Assembly (NCBI GenBank): GCA_965214325.1
Contig: CBDCBG010000006.1
Location: forward strand, 124,001-188,000
Length of the DNA: 64,000 nt
Source of the DNA: JAJEFO01 sp965214325
Lineage (GTDB): Bacteria > Pseudomonadota > Alphaproteobacteria > Rhodobacterales > Rhodobacteraceae
Direction of reading: 5' to 3'
Positions 28,078 through 37,967 of this stretch are shown here, one piece after another. The position numbers and the translations under genes are program-made. Below the pieces are notes generated by a model, which ran no database searches, was not told the DNA's origin, and saw only the letters and a program-made list of their open reading frames with translations. Position 1 is the first letter of the stretch. Each line of letters starts with the position of its first letter.

Positions 28078-30155
28078 CCCCGCCGGAAGCGCGGGACGGC
28101 GGCCTCCCGCCGCACGTCCTCGCGATCCTCCGCCCGCTTCTCCGGCACGTCGCGTCCGGCCGCCCCGACGCGCCGGACCCGGGCGACGGCCCGGGCGACG
28201 GAGGGGACGGCCGCCCGCACCTCCCGGTCCGGCCCATGACCGTCGCCGCGCGCCTCGCGACGGTTCTCGCCGATCCCGCGACCCGGGACGCGCTCCGCCT
28301 CCCGTGCGCCTGCGCCGTCCTGACCATGCCGTCCGCGGCCGACCGCCTCGCGGTCCACAGGGAGACCGCCCATGTCCCGGAGTGGCTGTCCGTGATTCCG
28401 GACCCCTCGGGCGACGCCTGGCGGACCGTCGCCGTCCTCATGCTCGGGGACGCCGGCGAGGCGCCGGAAGCCAGCGCCGCCATGCGCGAGAGCGAATTCG
28501 CGAGATCGGTCGACCGGGCCGTGGGCGAGGGACGCCGGGTCCTCGCCCTGCTGCCGTCCGCCGACCCGGTCTCCCCGGTCCTGCGCGCGCTTTGCGAACG
28601 GACCGTCGCCTTCCCCGCCCTCACCGCGGGCCTCTGCGCGGAGATCCTGCGCGTGACGCACCCCTCCCCGGACGGGGAGAGGCCGGAGGACGCGCTGCCG
28701 CCGGACCGTGATCTCGCGAACCTGCCCCTGCGCGTCGTCGAGGCCGCGTTCCGCGCGGACACCGCCTCCGCCGTCGCGCGGGAGCTGGCGCGCGCCGCCG
28801 GGCGCCTCCGCGCGGCGCCCGTCACGACCCTTGCGGACGTCGTCCTGGCCGACGCCGTCTCGGGGCCGGTCCGCCGGCTGGTCGCGGACATGGCCGCGTG
28901 GCGCGCCGGGACGCTGGCATGGGACGAGGTCACGTCCTCCGTCCTGCTCAAGGGACCCCCGGGCAACGGCAAGACGCTTCTCGCCGCCGCGGTCGCCGGG
29001 TCGGTCGGGGGCGCCCTGGTCGCGACGAGCTACTCGGACTGCCAGAGGCACGGCCACCAGGGCCACATGCTGGCCGCGCTGGCCCGGAAGGCCGAGGAGG
29101 CGATCCTCGCGAGCCCGAGCGTGTTCTTCCTCGACGAGCTGGATTCGTTCACGCACCGGCACGCGCCCGGCCGGCACGGCGACTACATCGTCGGCGTGGT
29201 CAACGGGCTGCTCGAGCACCTGTCGCGTCTGAACGGCACGCCGGGCGTCATCGTCCTCGGCGCGACGAACCACCCCGACAGCGTCGACCCCGCGGTCACG
29301 CGTCCGGGGCGGTTCGACCTCCATCTCGAGATCGGCGCGCCGGACCACGCGGCGATCGTCGCGATCCTCCGCCAGGCGGTCGGGGAGGCCGCCCGGGCGT
29401 TCGACCTCGGCCCCGTCGCCGACCGGCTCCTGGGCCTGTCCGGCGCGCAGGTCGCGGCGCTTGTCCGCGAGGCGCGCGGCCTCGCCCGCGCCGAGGGGGC
29501 CGCGCTCGCGCAGGGCCACCTCGACGCCGCCGCCGCCCGCATCGCCCCGGCGCCGGACCCGGAGACGTTCCGGCGCGTCGCGATCCACGAGGCGGGCCAC
29601 CTGGTCGTCTGCCACCGCCTGGGCCTGCCGCGGGCGACGCGGGCCACGCTGACGGCCGCGGGCGGCCTCGTCGAGTTGCCGGTGGCGCCGTTCGAGAGCC
29701 GTGACAGCGCGCTCGACCGCATCGCGGGGATCCTGGGCGGGCGCGCCGCGGAACGGGTGGTGCTGGGCGATGCAGGCAACGGCGCGGGCAACGGCCCCCG
29801 GTCCGACCTGGCCCTGGCGACCGACCTCGCCGCCAGGATCCGCTTCGAGTGGGGCCTCGCCGGCCAGCTGGCGTTCACGCCGCGCCGCGCCGTCGCTCTC
29901 CCCGGCGCGGTCCGGGAGATCGACGCCGTGCTGCGGGACTGCCTGGACCGGGCGGAGCGCATCGTCGAGGAGGACAGGTCCCTCGTGATCCGGATCGGGG
30001 AGGCCCTGCTCGAGGAGCGGGAGCTTTCGGCGGAGCGGCTGGCCTCCCTGCTGGGAGAGGGCCCCGGGGACCTGTCGATTGACAGGGGCGCGGGAATGCC
30101 AGATCGCCCGGCCCGAGGCCGGGGCGACAGGGCCCCTCCCGGGCCTGCTCATTGA
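28074..30155 (+). CDS. FtsH-like AAA+ metalloprotease without membrane anchor
   Basis: This is a 693-residue protein. Residues 1-280 are unrecognised. The AAA+ module has Walker A GPPGNGKT near residue 294, Walker B VFFLDELDS near residue 345 and TRPGRFDLHLEI with arginine fingers. An M41-type zinc protease domain follows, with HEAGH at about residue 505 and LGGRAAERVVLGDAGNGA. Chromosomal FtsH starts with two transmembrane helices; none is visible here, so this should be a soluble protease. It is translationally coupled (ATGA) to the GIY-YIG gene. Such uncoupled FtsH-like genes occur on integrative elements (family knowledge); its targets are unknown. Confidence 0.85.
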   Translation: MTPPEARDGGLPPHVLAILRPLLRHVASGRPDAPDPGDGPGDGGDGRPHLPVRPMTVAARLATVLADPATRDALRLPCACAVLTMPSAADRLAVHRETAHVPEWLSVIPDPSGDAWRTVAVLMLGDAGEAPEASAAMRESEFARSVDRAVGEGRRVLALLPSADPVSPVLRALCERTVAFPALTAGLCAEILRVTHPSPDGERPEDALPPDRDLANLPLRVVEAAFRADTASAVARELARAAGRLRAAPVTTLADVVLADAVSGPVRRLVADMAAWRAGTLAWDEVTSSVLLKGPPGNGKTLLAAAVAGSVGGALVATSYSDCQRHGHQGHMLAALARKAEEAILASPSVFFLDELDSFTHRHAPGRHGDYIVGVVNGLLEHLSRLNGTPGVIVLGATNHPDSVDPAVTRPGRFDLHLEIGAPDHAAIVAILRQAVGEAARAFDLGPVADRLLGLSGAQVAALVREARGLARAEGAALAQGHLDAAAARIAPAPDPETFRRVAIHEAGHLVVCHRLGLPRATRATLTAAGGLVELPVAPFESRDSALDRIAGILGGRAAERVVLGDAGNGAGNGPRSDLALATDLAARIRFEWGLAGQLAFTPRRAVALPGAVREIDAVLRDCLDRAERIVEEDRSLVIRIGEALLEERELSAERLASLLGEGPGDLSIDRGAGMPDRPARGRGDRAPPGPAH

Positions 30156-30174
30156 AGGGAAGAGCGGAAGATCC

Positions 30175-30309
30175 GGTCTATCGGCATAAAGGTACGTGGG
30201 GTCCCGCAGGAATTGGCGGATTTGGAGTTTCCTGACGGTTCCGAAAAGTGATCAGCCTTGGCTGCCTTGCGAGCTGTCTGGCTTGATCGCTTCGTTAAGA
30301 GCGGTCTTT
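30175..30309. repeat. Direct repeat, copy 1 (recombinase 3' end)
   Basis: About 135 bp starting GGTCTATCGGCATAAAGG recur with scattered substitutions at 30850-30985. The repeat includes the last codons of a serine recombinase on the minus strand (KTALNEAIKPDSSQGSQG, stop at 30252). It marks remains of two insertions of related elements. Confidence 0.8.
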
Positions 30310-30438
30310 GGGTCTGTCCCGACAAAGGGGGCGCCAGGCGCGGATCGTCCTCGAATGCGAGGATCCGGAGTGCCGGCCGAAACTGGATTGACGTGCCGGC
30401 AGTGCCCGGGACTGCGATGAGTGCCGCTTGGGCGGCGT

Positions 30439-30636
30439 TCAGACCAGGAAGCCGAGGATCGCGACGGCAAGGCCGATCATCGCGGCCATGGACAGCAGCA
30501 TGCGGGTTTCGCGCCTGGCCGACTCGGCCCGCATCTCGTTCAGGGTCGAATTCACGTTCGCCTGCATGACTTCAAAATCCTTCTTCAAAAGCCCGAACCG
30601 CTTCGCAATCTCCCGATTGTCCGGCTCGTCGCTCAC
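30439..30636 (-). CDS. Small coiled-coil membrane protein
   Basis: This 65-residue ORF from GTG 30636 has a charged helical half (LLKKDFEVMQANVNSTLNEM) followed by one hydrophobic segment (MLLSMAAMIGLAVAILGFLV) at the C-terminus. That is a tail-anchored layout seen in DUF1640-like proteins. The ribosome site is weak. It lies between two copies of a recombinase remnant and may be cargo. Confidence 0.4.
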   Translation of the reverse strand: MSDEPDNREIAKRFGLLKKDFEVMQANVNSTLNEMRAESARRETRMLLSMAAMIGLAVAILGFLV

Positions 30637-30849
30637 GTTTCCAAGAATAGGTCCGGCCGCCGGGCCGGTCAATGCAGTTGCGCCGGATCAGGCACCCCTG
30701 CCAGCGCGCGAAGGGCTGCCACACGTCCCAAGCGGCGCGGCAGTGGGCCAGGCGCAACTATCCCGACCCAGGAGCGGATCGTTCGGAAGCGTGAAGATCC
30801 CGAGCGCAAGCCGACCCTGCCATACCTGTTGCCGATCACCGGCACGACG

Positions 30850-30985
30850 GGTCTATCGGCATAAAGGTACGTGGGGTCCCACAGGAATTGGCAGATTTGG
30901 AGTTTTCTGGCGGTTCCGAGAAGATGATCAACCTTGGCTGCCTTGCGAGTTGTCTGACTTGATCGCTTCGTAAAGAGCGGTCTTT
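30850..30985. repeat. Direct repeat, copy 2 (recombinase 3' end)
   Basis: Second copy of the repeat at 30175-30309, continuing into a longer recombinase remnant. The two copies differ at several positions and by one indel, so they are not a recent duplication. Confidence 0.8.
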
Positions 30986-31180
30986 CCAACTTTGATGCGG
31001 GCCGCTGCCTCGCGAACCGTCAGACCTTTCTTGATCAGCATTTTCGCCCTTGCCAGTTTTCAGCGGTGATGACAGCCTTGCGGCCGCCTTTTCGTCCACG
31101 CGCAGCAGCGGCGCTTAGGCCAGCGCGGGTTCTTTCGCGGATCAGATCGCGCTCGAACTGGGCAAGAGCGCCGCCGTCGG
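30928..31180 (-). pseudogene. Serine recombinase (resolvase/invertase), C-terminal remnant
   Basis: The minus strand reads ALAQFERDLIRERTRAGLSA then ARGRKGGRKAVITAE. After a one-base loss near 31060 the other frame gives AKMLIKKGLTVREAAARI, then KVGKTALYEAIKSD, ending at 30928. This is the end of the catalytic domain plus the helix-turn-helix of Tn3/Hin-type resolvases. The upstream part is degenerate, so the gene is dead. Confidence 0.85.
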
Positions 31181-31258
31181 TGGCATGTTGACCTTTCGCC
31201 GGAGTTTGGTGCATTGTCCGGACGGGCAGACGATGCACGTCAGCGGCGGGAGCTTTGC

Positions 31259-31534
31259 ATGTTGAGCCAGGGACGGATGCTTGCGGGTATTGCCGGGCGC
31301 ATGACGCATATCCTGAAAATGCACTTGACAAGGCCTGAGGGCCCCAAAAACGATAATCGCCGGATCGCCGGATCGCCGGATCGCCGGATCGCCGGATCGC
31401 CGGATCGCCGGATCGCCGGATCGCCGGATCGCCGGATCGCCGGATCGCCGGATCGCCGGATCGCCGGATCGCCGGATCGCCCTTCCTGCGTCTTCCGGGT
31501 GGCACCGCCTGAGGCACTCCGCCTCCCGACCTGA
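31259..31534 (+). CDS. Short ORF reading through the octanucleotide repeat
   Basis: The ATG at 31259 has GGGAG six bases upstream. The ORF (91 codons) begins MLSQGRMLAGIAG, runs through the 8-bp repeat as GSPDRRIA units and stops at 31534. It has no known domain. Its interest is its frame: gain of one repeat unit, or loss of two, would carry it without a stop into the giant autotransporter gene at 31668. On its own it may not encode a functional protein. Confidence 0.35.
   Translation: MLSQGRMLAGIAGRMTHILKMHLTRPEGPKNDNRRIAGSPDRRIAGSPDRRIAGSPDRRIAGSPDRRIAGSPDRPSCVFRVAPPEALRLPT
31361..31480. repeat. Octanucleotide tandem repeat, 15 units of CGGATCGC
   Basis: Fifteen identical 8-bp units in a row. 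Eight is not a multiple of three, so slippage changes the reading frame. The tract lies 187 bp upstream of the GTG of a large surface protein gene and inside the ORF at 31259-31534, the setting of a contingency locus. Confidence 0.95.
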
Positions 31535-31667
31535 GTCTCACGCTTGCGCCGGGCGGTGCTCCGCGTCCAGACACCCCGCTTCCTCCTCCCGCAGCCCTGG
31601 TTCGGTATCCGCGCCCGGCCACCGTTTTGCATGTGAGGACAATCCAGCTGCCTGGACGGCTCTGAAC

Positions 31668-34600
31668 GTGTCTCAGGCCGCGGCACCGGTCACCGGGAAG
31701 GCTGTCCGCGGCAGCGATTACCGCCACAAACGACCGTATGCGATCCTGCTGGTGGCTCTGGCCGCGATATGCGTAGTCCTCTCGCCGACCAAGGAAGCTG
31801 CAGCTGGCGCAAGCAAGATTGGGACCGTATGGGAGAGTTCGAGCGTCATCACGCCTTCCGATTCCTCCGCCTGCACGGTCTCGGCGGCCGAGACGCCCCG
31901 GGACGACCGGACTATGAACGAGAACGGCCCCTACGCCCTCGCGCGATCGGCCAACGCCTGGATTTTCAATGCCAGCTGCGATGGCGGGGCGAACACGTTC
32001 GAGATCCGGGTTCATCCGGATTTCACCACGCAGCAGGACGCAGCGACCGAGGCCGAGAAATACGGCAAGGCCGCCGGACGCCTGCCGAAGGTGCTGCGAT
32101 CCGGAACCGACAAGACAAAAGGGATTCGTACTCTCGCAATACACAAGGGAAGTCATCTGTGGCACGCGTCCAGTCGGCTTGGCCGCATCAGTACCTATAC
32201 GGAACTCACCTCGGATGCGTATATCGAGGAAGTTATGTTCCACGAGGCGGCGCATGTGTCGCTGGACAAAGAGGTCAAATCAGACTCCAAATGGCTGGCG
32301 GCACAGAAGGCCGACGGCGCGTTCATCTCGAGCTATGCGAAGGACAATTCCGCCAGCGAGGACGTAGCGGAATCCTTCCTGGCGTATTTCTCCGCCCGGT
32401 ACGTGCCGACAAGGATCGACTCCGACTGGAAAGATCCGATCCTGCAGACGATTCCGAACCGGATCGCCTATTTCGACGCCTTGCTGTCGGCCGGCGACAT
32501 GAAGCCTTTCACCGCAGCCCCGGTGAAGAAGGTCGCGCTGCCGTCGGTCTCGGTGGCGGCGAAGGCGGCTTCGGCAACCGAGGGCGCGGGTGCGGTGTTC
32601 ACCGTCACTGCAAGCCCGGCGCCGACAGCAGACCTCACGGTGTCGCTGGCGGTCGCCGACGATACGGCGAGCGACTTCCTGGCTGCGAGCGATGAGGGCA
32701 AGAAGACGGTCACCATCACCGCCGGGCAGAGCTCGGCCGAGCTGACGGTCCCGACGCAGGATGACAGCGCGGACGAGGCGGACGGCTCGGTGACCGCGAC
32801 CATCCAGGCGGGAGACGGCTACACGCCGTCGGGCACGAACGCCTCGGCATCCGTTGCGGTCTCGGACAATGACGCGGCACCGTCAGCCTGCGTGCCGGAG
32901 CAGCTTCTGGAGAAGGTCGAGGGGTATTACGACCACAACAAGGCCAGGCCGCCCGGCTACGGGGTGAACTGGTTCCGCGCCCTGGTGGCGCTGGGCGCCC
33001 GCAGCCCGGATGGCTGGACCGCGGACAGCCGCACCATCCTGCCGATGACGGCTGCCGACGCCCGCGCCAGGGAGGCGAACTGGTTCGGCTGGGCACCGGT
33101 GGCGGAGGCGCTGGAATGCCTGGAAAAAGCCGTCCCCGCCGAGCCCGAGATCACGATCGCCGGCGGCGCCGGCATCACCGAGGGCGCGGGTGCGGTGTTC
33201 ACCGTCAGCGCCAGCCCGGCACCGACAGCGGACCTCGTGGTGACGCTGACCGTCGCCGACGACACGAATAGCGACTTCCTGGCACAGGCAGATGAAGGCA
33301 TGCAGACGGTCACCATCGCCGGGGGCCAGGCCTCCGGCACCCTGACATTCACCACCGTCAACGACAGCACCGACGAGGCGGATGGCAGCGTGACGGCCAC
33401 CGTCTCAAGTGCCGCCGGCTACACAATCGGCAGCCCCTCCATCGCCACGGTGGCGGTTGCGGATGATGACGTGCTGCCTGCGGTGGGCATCGCCGCCGGC
33501 AATGCCGTCACCGAGGGCGCGGCTGCGGTGTTCACGCTGACCGCGACGCCGGTGCCGCAGAGCGACATCACGGTGAAGGTGAACATTGCCGACAGCGGTG
33601 CGTTCGCGTCGGGCGGCGCAGCCGGTGCGCGGCAGGTGACCATCGGCACGAGCGGCACGGCAACGCTCGATGTCACCACGGACGACGATGCAACGGACGA
33701 GCCCGATGGCGGCATCACCGCCACCATCGAGGCAGGCAGCGGCTACACGATCGGCACGAGCGGCACGGCATCGGTCGCGGTCTCGGATGATGACGAGCCG
33801 GTGCTGTCGGTGACGATCTCGCCGGCTTCGGCTTCGGAAGGCGATACGGGCCGGACCTATGCGACGGTGACATTCGGTCTCGATCCGGTGCGCGGCGAGG
33901 CAACGAGCTTCAAGGCATGCCTGAAGAACACCGGCACCGCGGTGCGGGGCGCCGGCGCCGACTACCAGTTGGTGGGCGCCGGCAGCGACACGCCGCTCAC
34001 GCTCGCCAGTGACTGCCACAGCTACACGCTGGCGGCAAACGCGGCGAGCGGCACGGTCCGGCTGCTGGTCCGGGGCGATGCGGATGTCGAGCCCGACGAG
34101 ACGGTGGTGGTCGAGTTGCAGGACCCGCCTGCGGGGGTGACGGTTTCCGGGATTGCGGGATCGGCGACCTACACCATCCTCAATGACGACGCCGCCCCGA
34201 CCGCCTGCGTGCCGGAACAGCTTCTGGCCGACGTCCAGGACTACGCGGCCGAGACCTGGCGGACCTCGCCGGGCCATGTCGAGCGCTGGAGCCGGGTGCT
34301 CGCCGCCTTCGGGGAGAGCAACGCCTACAGCAGCAACCCGATGACCGTCGCCGAGGCGCAGGCGCAGGCCGATCGCGGCCTTCAGCGCTGGGTGCCGGTG
34401 GCGGAGGCGCTGGAATGCCTGGAAGGGGCCGTCCCCGCCAAGCCCGAGATCACGATCGCCGGCGGCGCCGGTGTCACCGAGGGCGCGGGTGCGGTGTTCA
34501 CCGTCACTGCCAGCCCGGCCCCGACAGCGGACCTCGTGGTGACGCTCACCGTCGCCGACGATACGAATAGCGACTTCCTGGCACAGGCGGATGAAGGCGC

Positions 34601-37600
34601 GCAGACGGTCACCATCACCGGGGGCCAGGCCTCCGGCACCTTGACCGTCACCACCGTCGACGACAGCACCGACGAGGCGGATGGCAGCGTGACGGCGACC
34701 ATCCTGGCGGGCAGCGGCTACACGCCGTCGGGCACGAACGGCTCGGCATCCGTTGCGGTCTCGGACAATGACGACCCGACTCCAACACCGGTGGTGAGCA
34801 TCGCCGCCGGCAGCGGGGTGACGGAAGGCACGGATGCCTCCTTCACGATCACCGCCAGCCCGCCGCCAGCCACGCCGCTCGCGGTGGCGCTGACCATCGG
34901 ACAGGGCGGCGACGTCGCCCTCGCCGGCGAGACCGGATCGAAAACGGTCACCATCCCGGTCTCCGGCAGCCTGGGCATCGACATTGCCACGGTGAATGAC
35001 GCCTTGGGCGAGCCGGATGGTTCGATCACGGCGACAGTGGATGCCGGAGACAGCTACACGGTGGGCAGCCCGTCCTCGCAGACGGTGGCCGTGGCCGATG
35101 ATGACGCCACCCCCGCCACCCCCATCCTCAGCCTCTCACCCGGCACCGCCATCACCGAGGGCGGGGCTGCCGGCTTCACCGTCACCGCCGATCCGGCCCC
35201 GGCCAGCGACCTCACGATTGCCTACAGTGTCACCGAGACCGGCGATCACCTGGCCGCCCCCGGCACGGGCAGCCGGACGGCGACGCTGACAGCGGGGACT
35301 GCCAGCATCGACCTCTCGGTGGCGACGGTGGACGATGCGGCGGACGAGGCCGACGGCTCGGTGAGCGTCACCCTCGGCACGGGCACGGGCTATGCCGTGG
35401 CCACGGGCAAGGGCAGCGCCGCGGTGGCGGTGCGCGACAATGACGAACCGGTGGTGAGCATCGCTGCCGGCAGCGGGGTGACGGAAGGCTCGCCGGCTTC
35501 GTTCACCTTCACGGCAAGTCCGGCGCCGGCAGCCGACATCACCGTCAGCGTCGCCATCACGCAGAGCGGCGACTTCGCGACGAGTGGGCAGACGGGGACG
35601 CGAACCGTCACCATCCCGGTCGCCGGCACCGCCACCCTCACCGTCGCCACGACGGACGACGCCGCCGACGAGCCGGACGGCTCGGTCACGGCAACCGTGC
35701 AGACGGGCACCGGCTACACACTGGCCGTCGCCCCGGCCAACGCCGCCACGGTGGCGGTGTCCGACAACGACGCGGCGTCGTCGGGCCCGACGATCTCGAT
35801 TGCCGATGCGACCTTCACCGAGAACGAACGCTATGGCTGGTTCACGGTGGCCTTGAGCGAGGCGACGGACCACGACGTGCGCTTCGCCTACGCGACACGC
35901 GACTCGACCCCGGTCTCGGCAACGGCGAACACCGACTACCGCGAGGTCCCGCGCGCGTGGAGGATTGGAGGCCGGGTCAGGGCCGGCGAAACGCTCACAG
36001 AGGTCCGCATCCAGATTCGCAACGACAGCCACGACGAAGACCCGGAGACGTTCGAGGTCGAAATCTCCGACGCCTTCGTCTGGCGCTCGGGCAAGGTGCC
36101 CATCACGATCGCCGACGGCGTCGCGGTCGGCACCATCACCAACGACGACCCGATGCCCGCGGCGTGGCTCTCGCGCTTCGGTCGCACGGTGGCCGAGCAG
36201 GCGCTGGACGCCGTGGCGGGCCGGATGGCGGCCGCGCGGACGCCCGGCCTCGACGTTGCGCTGGCGGGCCACGCGCTGGGAGCGGGTCCTGGCGCCTCCG
36301 GCGACGGGGGGCCTGACGCCGGAGAGGACGGAAGGATGACGCCCTCGGAACGCAGGGCGGCGCGGGCGGAGCGCGAGGCGGCCGAGGCCATGGCCGGGAT
36401 CGCGCGCGGCATCGTCGCGGACACGCACGGCACGTCCGGCGACCTCGCGGCGGACCCCATGTCCATGGACGCGCGGGACGCGCTCCTGGCCAGCGGCTTC
36501 ACGCTGACCACGGGAAGCGGCGACGGCGGCAGCACGGCCTTCTGGGGCCGGGCGGCGCGCTCGGGCTTCGACGGGCATGACGGGACCTTCTCGCTCGACG
36601 GGGAGGCGACCACCGTGACGCTTGGCGCGGACCATGCGAGGGGGAGATGGCTGGCCGGCCTGGCGCTGCTGCGAAGCTCGGGAGACGGGAGCTACCGGGA
36701 CGACGGAACCGGGTCCCGCGACGTGTCGCGGACGTGCGCGGAGACGGACCCGGAGGCGCGGGCCGTCCCCTGCGACGGCGCGGTCCGCGAGGGCGACGGC
36801 ACGGTGGAGGCCACGCTGTCGGCGGCGGTGCCCTACGCCGCGCTGCAGGCCTCGGAACGGATCGGGCTCTGGGGCGCGATCGGGACCGGCACCGGCGAGG
36901 TGACGCTCAGGCCGGAGACGGGCGGGGCGCTGTCCTCGGACCTGTCCTGGAGCATGGCGGCTGCGGGACTGCGCGGCGAGCTGCTGGACGGGACGGGCCA
37001 TGGCAGCGGTCCCGCGCTGGCGGTGGTCTCGGACGCGCTCTGGACGCGCACGCGCTCGGAGAGGACGCATGAGCTTGCGGCGTCGGGCTCCGTCACGTCG
37101 CGGCTGCGTCTCGGCCTGGAGGGCGGCTGGACGGTCGCGCTCGGGAACGGCGGCAGCCTGTCGCCGAGGCTGGAGGCGGGCCTGCGCCATGACGGCGGCG
37201 ACGCGGAGACCGGGTTCGGGATCGATCTCGGCGGCGGGATCGCGTGGACCGATCCGGGACGCGGGCTCTCGCTCGGCCTCTCGGGGCGCACGCTCGTGGC
37301 GCACGAGGACGGGGGCTTCAGGGACCGGGGCCTCGCGCTCGACGTGGCCTGGGACCCGCGCCCGGAGACGGGACGGGGCTGGTCGGCCTCGCTGAGCCGC
37401 TCCCTTGGCGGATCCTCCTCCGGCGGCGTCTCGGCGCTCCTTGGCCCGGACGCGTTCCCCGACGCCTCCCCGGGCGAGGGCGGCGCGTGGAGCGCGGAGG
37501 TCGCGCACGGCACGGCGCTCGGCGCGGGCATGGTCGCCAGCCCCTACGGGCGCGTGGGCGGGACGCTGGGCGCGAAGGACGAGGTCCGCCTCGGCTGGCG

Positions 37601-37712
37601 CGCCGGGCCGGACGCGCCGCACGCGGAGGACGCGACGCTCGACCTCTGGGCGGAGCCCGTGACGGGCGACGGCGGACGCGCGGTCGGCGCCGGGCTCGAA
37701 TGGAGGTGGTGA
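31668..37712 (+). CDS. Giant Calx-beta autotransporter with an HExxH metallopeptidase-like domain
   Basis: 2,014 residues from GTG 31668 (weak ribosome site). A long signal peptide (hydrophobic AILLVALAAICVVL, residues 25-38) precedes a domain with HEAAH at 192-196 and a possible third ligand E235 in SEDVAESFLAY, as in gluzincins. About nine Calx-beta-like modules follow (ITEGAGAVFTV-type strands, then DDS-x-DEADGSVTATI). They are interrupted by two copies of an 80-residue module bounded by CVPEQLL and ALECLE. The last 420 residues are an autotransporter beta-barrel ending LEWRW, with the terminal aromatic needed for outer-membrane insertion. It is a secreted adhesin or protease at the cell surface (inference). 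Near-identical 230-bp DNA blocks inside suggest internal recombination. Confidence 0.82.
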   Translation: MSQAAAPVTGKAVRGSDYRHKRPYAILLVALAAICVVLSPTKEAAAGASKIGTVWESSSVITPSDSSACTVSAAETPRDDRTMNENGPYALARSANAWIFNASCDGGANTFEIRVHPDFTTQQDAATEAEKYGKAAGRLPKVLRSGTDKTKGIRTLAIHKGSHLWHASSRLGRISTYTELTSDAYIEEVMFHEAAHVSLDKEVKSDSKWLAAQKADGAFISSYAKDNSASEDVAESFLAYFSARYVPTRIDSDWKDPILQTIPNRIAYFDALLSAGDMKPFTAAPVKKVALPSVSVAAKAASATEGAGAVFTVTASPAPTADLTVSLAVADDTASDFLAASDEGKKTVTITAGQSSAELTVPTQDDSADEADGSVTATIQAGDGYTPSGTNASASVAVSDNDAAPSACVPEQLLEKVEGYYDHNKARPPGYGVNWFRALVALGARSPDGWTADSRTILPMTAADARAREANWFGWAPVAEALECLEKAVPAEPEITIAGGAGITEGAGAVFTVSASPAPTADLVVTLTVADDTNSDFLAQADEGMQTVTIAGGQASGTLTFTTVNDSTDEADGSVTATVSSAAGYTIGSPSIATVAVADDDVLPAVGIAAGNAVTEGAAAVFTLTATPVPQSDITVKVNIADSGAFASGGAAGARQVTIGTSGTATLDVTTDDDATDEPDGGITATIEAGSGYTIGTSGTASVAVSDDDEPVLSVTISPASASEGDTGRTYATVTFGLDPVRGEATSFKACLKNTGTAVRGAGADYQLVGAGSDTPLTLASDCHSYTLAANAASGTVRLLVRGDADVEPDETVVVELQDPPAGVTVSGIAGSATYTILNDDAAPTACVPEQLLADVQDYAAETWRTSPGHVERWSRVLAAFGESNAYSSNPMTVAEAQAQADRGLQRWVPVAEALECLEGAVPAKPEITIAGGAGVTEGAGAVFTVTASPAPTADLVVTLTVADDTNSDFLAQADEGAQTVTITGGQASGTLTVTTVDDSTDEADGSVTATILAGSGYTPSGTNGSASVAVSDNDDPTPTPVVSIAAGSGVTEGTDASFTITASPPPATPLAVALTIGQGGDVALAGETGSKTVTIPVSGSLGIDIATVNDALGEPDGSITATVDAGDSYTVGSPSSQTVAVADDDATPATPILSLSPGTAITEGGAAGFTVTADPAPASDLTIAYSVTETGDHLAAPGTGSRTATLTAGTASIDLSVATVDDAADEADGSVSVTLGTGTGYAVATGKGSAAVAVRDNDEPVVSIAAGSGVTEGSPASFTFTASPAPAADITVSVAITQSGDFATSGQTGTRTVTIPVAGTATLTVATTDDAADEPDGSVTATVQTGTGYTLAVAPANAATVAVSDNDAASSGPTISIADATFTENERYGWFTVALSEATDHDVRFAYATRDSTPVSATANTDYREVPRAWRIGGRVRAGETLTEVRIQIRNDSHDEDPETFEVEISDAFVWRSGKVPITIADGVAVGTITNDDPMPAAWLSRFGRTVAEQALDAVAGRMAAARTPGLDVALAGHALGAGPGASGDGGPDAGEDGRMTPSERRAARAEREAAEAMAGIARGIVADTHGTSGDLAADPMSMDARDALLASGFTLTTGSGDGGSTAFWGRAARSGFDGHDGTFSLDGEATTVTLGADHARGRWLAGLALLRSSGDGSYRDDGTGSRDVSRTCAETDPEARAVPCDGAVREGDGTVEATLSAAVPYAALQASERIGLWGAIGTGTGEVTLRPETGGALSSDLSWSMAAAGLRGELLDGTGHGSGPALAVVSDALWTRTRSERTHELAASGSVTSRLRLGLEGGWTVALGNGGSLSPRLEAGLRHDGGDAETGFGIDLGGGIAWTDPGRGLSLGLSGRTLVAHEDGGFRDRGLALDVAWDPRPETGRGWSASLSRSLGGSSSGGVSALLGPDAFPDASPGEGGAWSAEVAHGTALGAGMVASPYGRVGGTLGAKDEVRLGWRAGPDAPHAEDATLDLWAEPVTGDGGRAVGAGLEWRW

Positions 37713-37967
37713 CGGCGCTCCCGCCCGCGAGGAGGGATGCCGTCGCATGCTTCAGGCCTTGCGGAGAGGATGCCTGACGGCGACCCGTTGACGTCAGGGC
37801 GGTTCGGCATGCATGCCTGCCGCCGAAAGCCTCTCCGGCCGCTCCCGGCCGAAGGACATGGCTGCCAGGGAGCCGCAGCCACATGGAAACGCGCCGTTCC
37901 GTGGCGCACGGACAGGCGCGGACCCGACGCTGCAACGCACCGGCGGACGAGCCGGCGAGGAGACACG

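Noticed and set aside
31325..31357. TTGACA and GATAAT considered as a promoter before the octanucleotide repeat
   Set aside because: The spacing is 21 bases, too long for a standard sigma-70 promoter.
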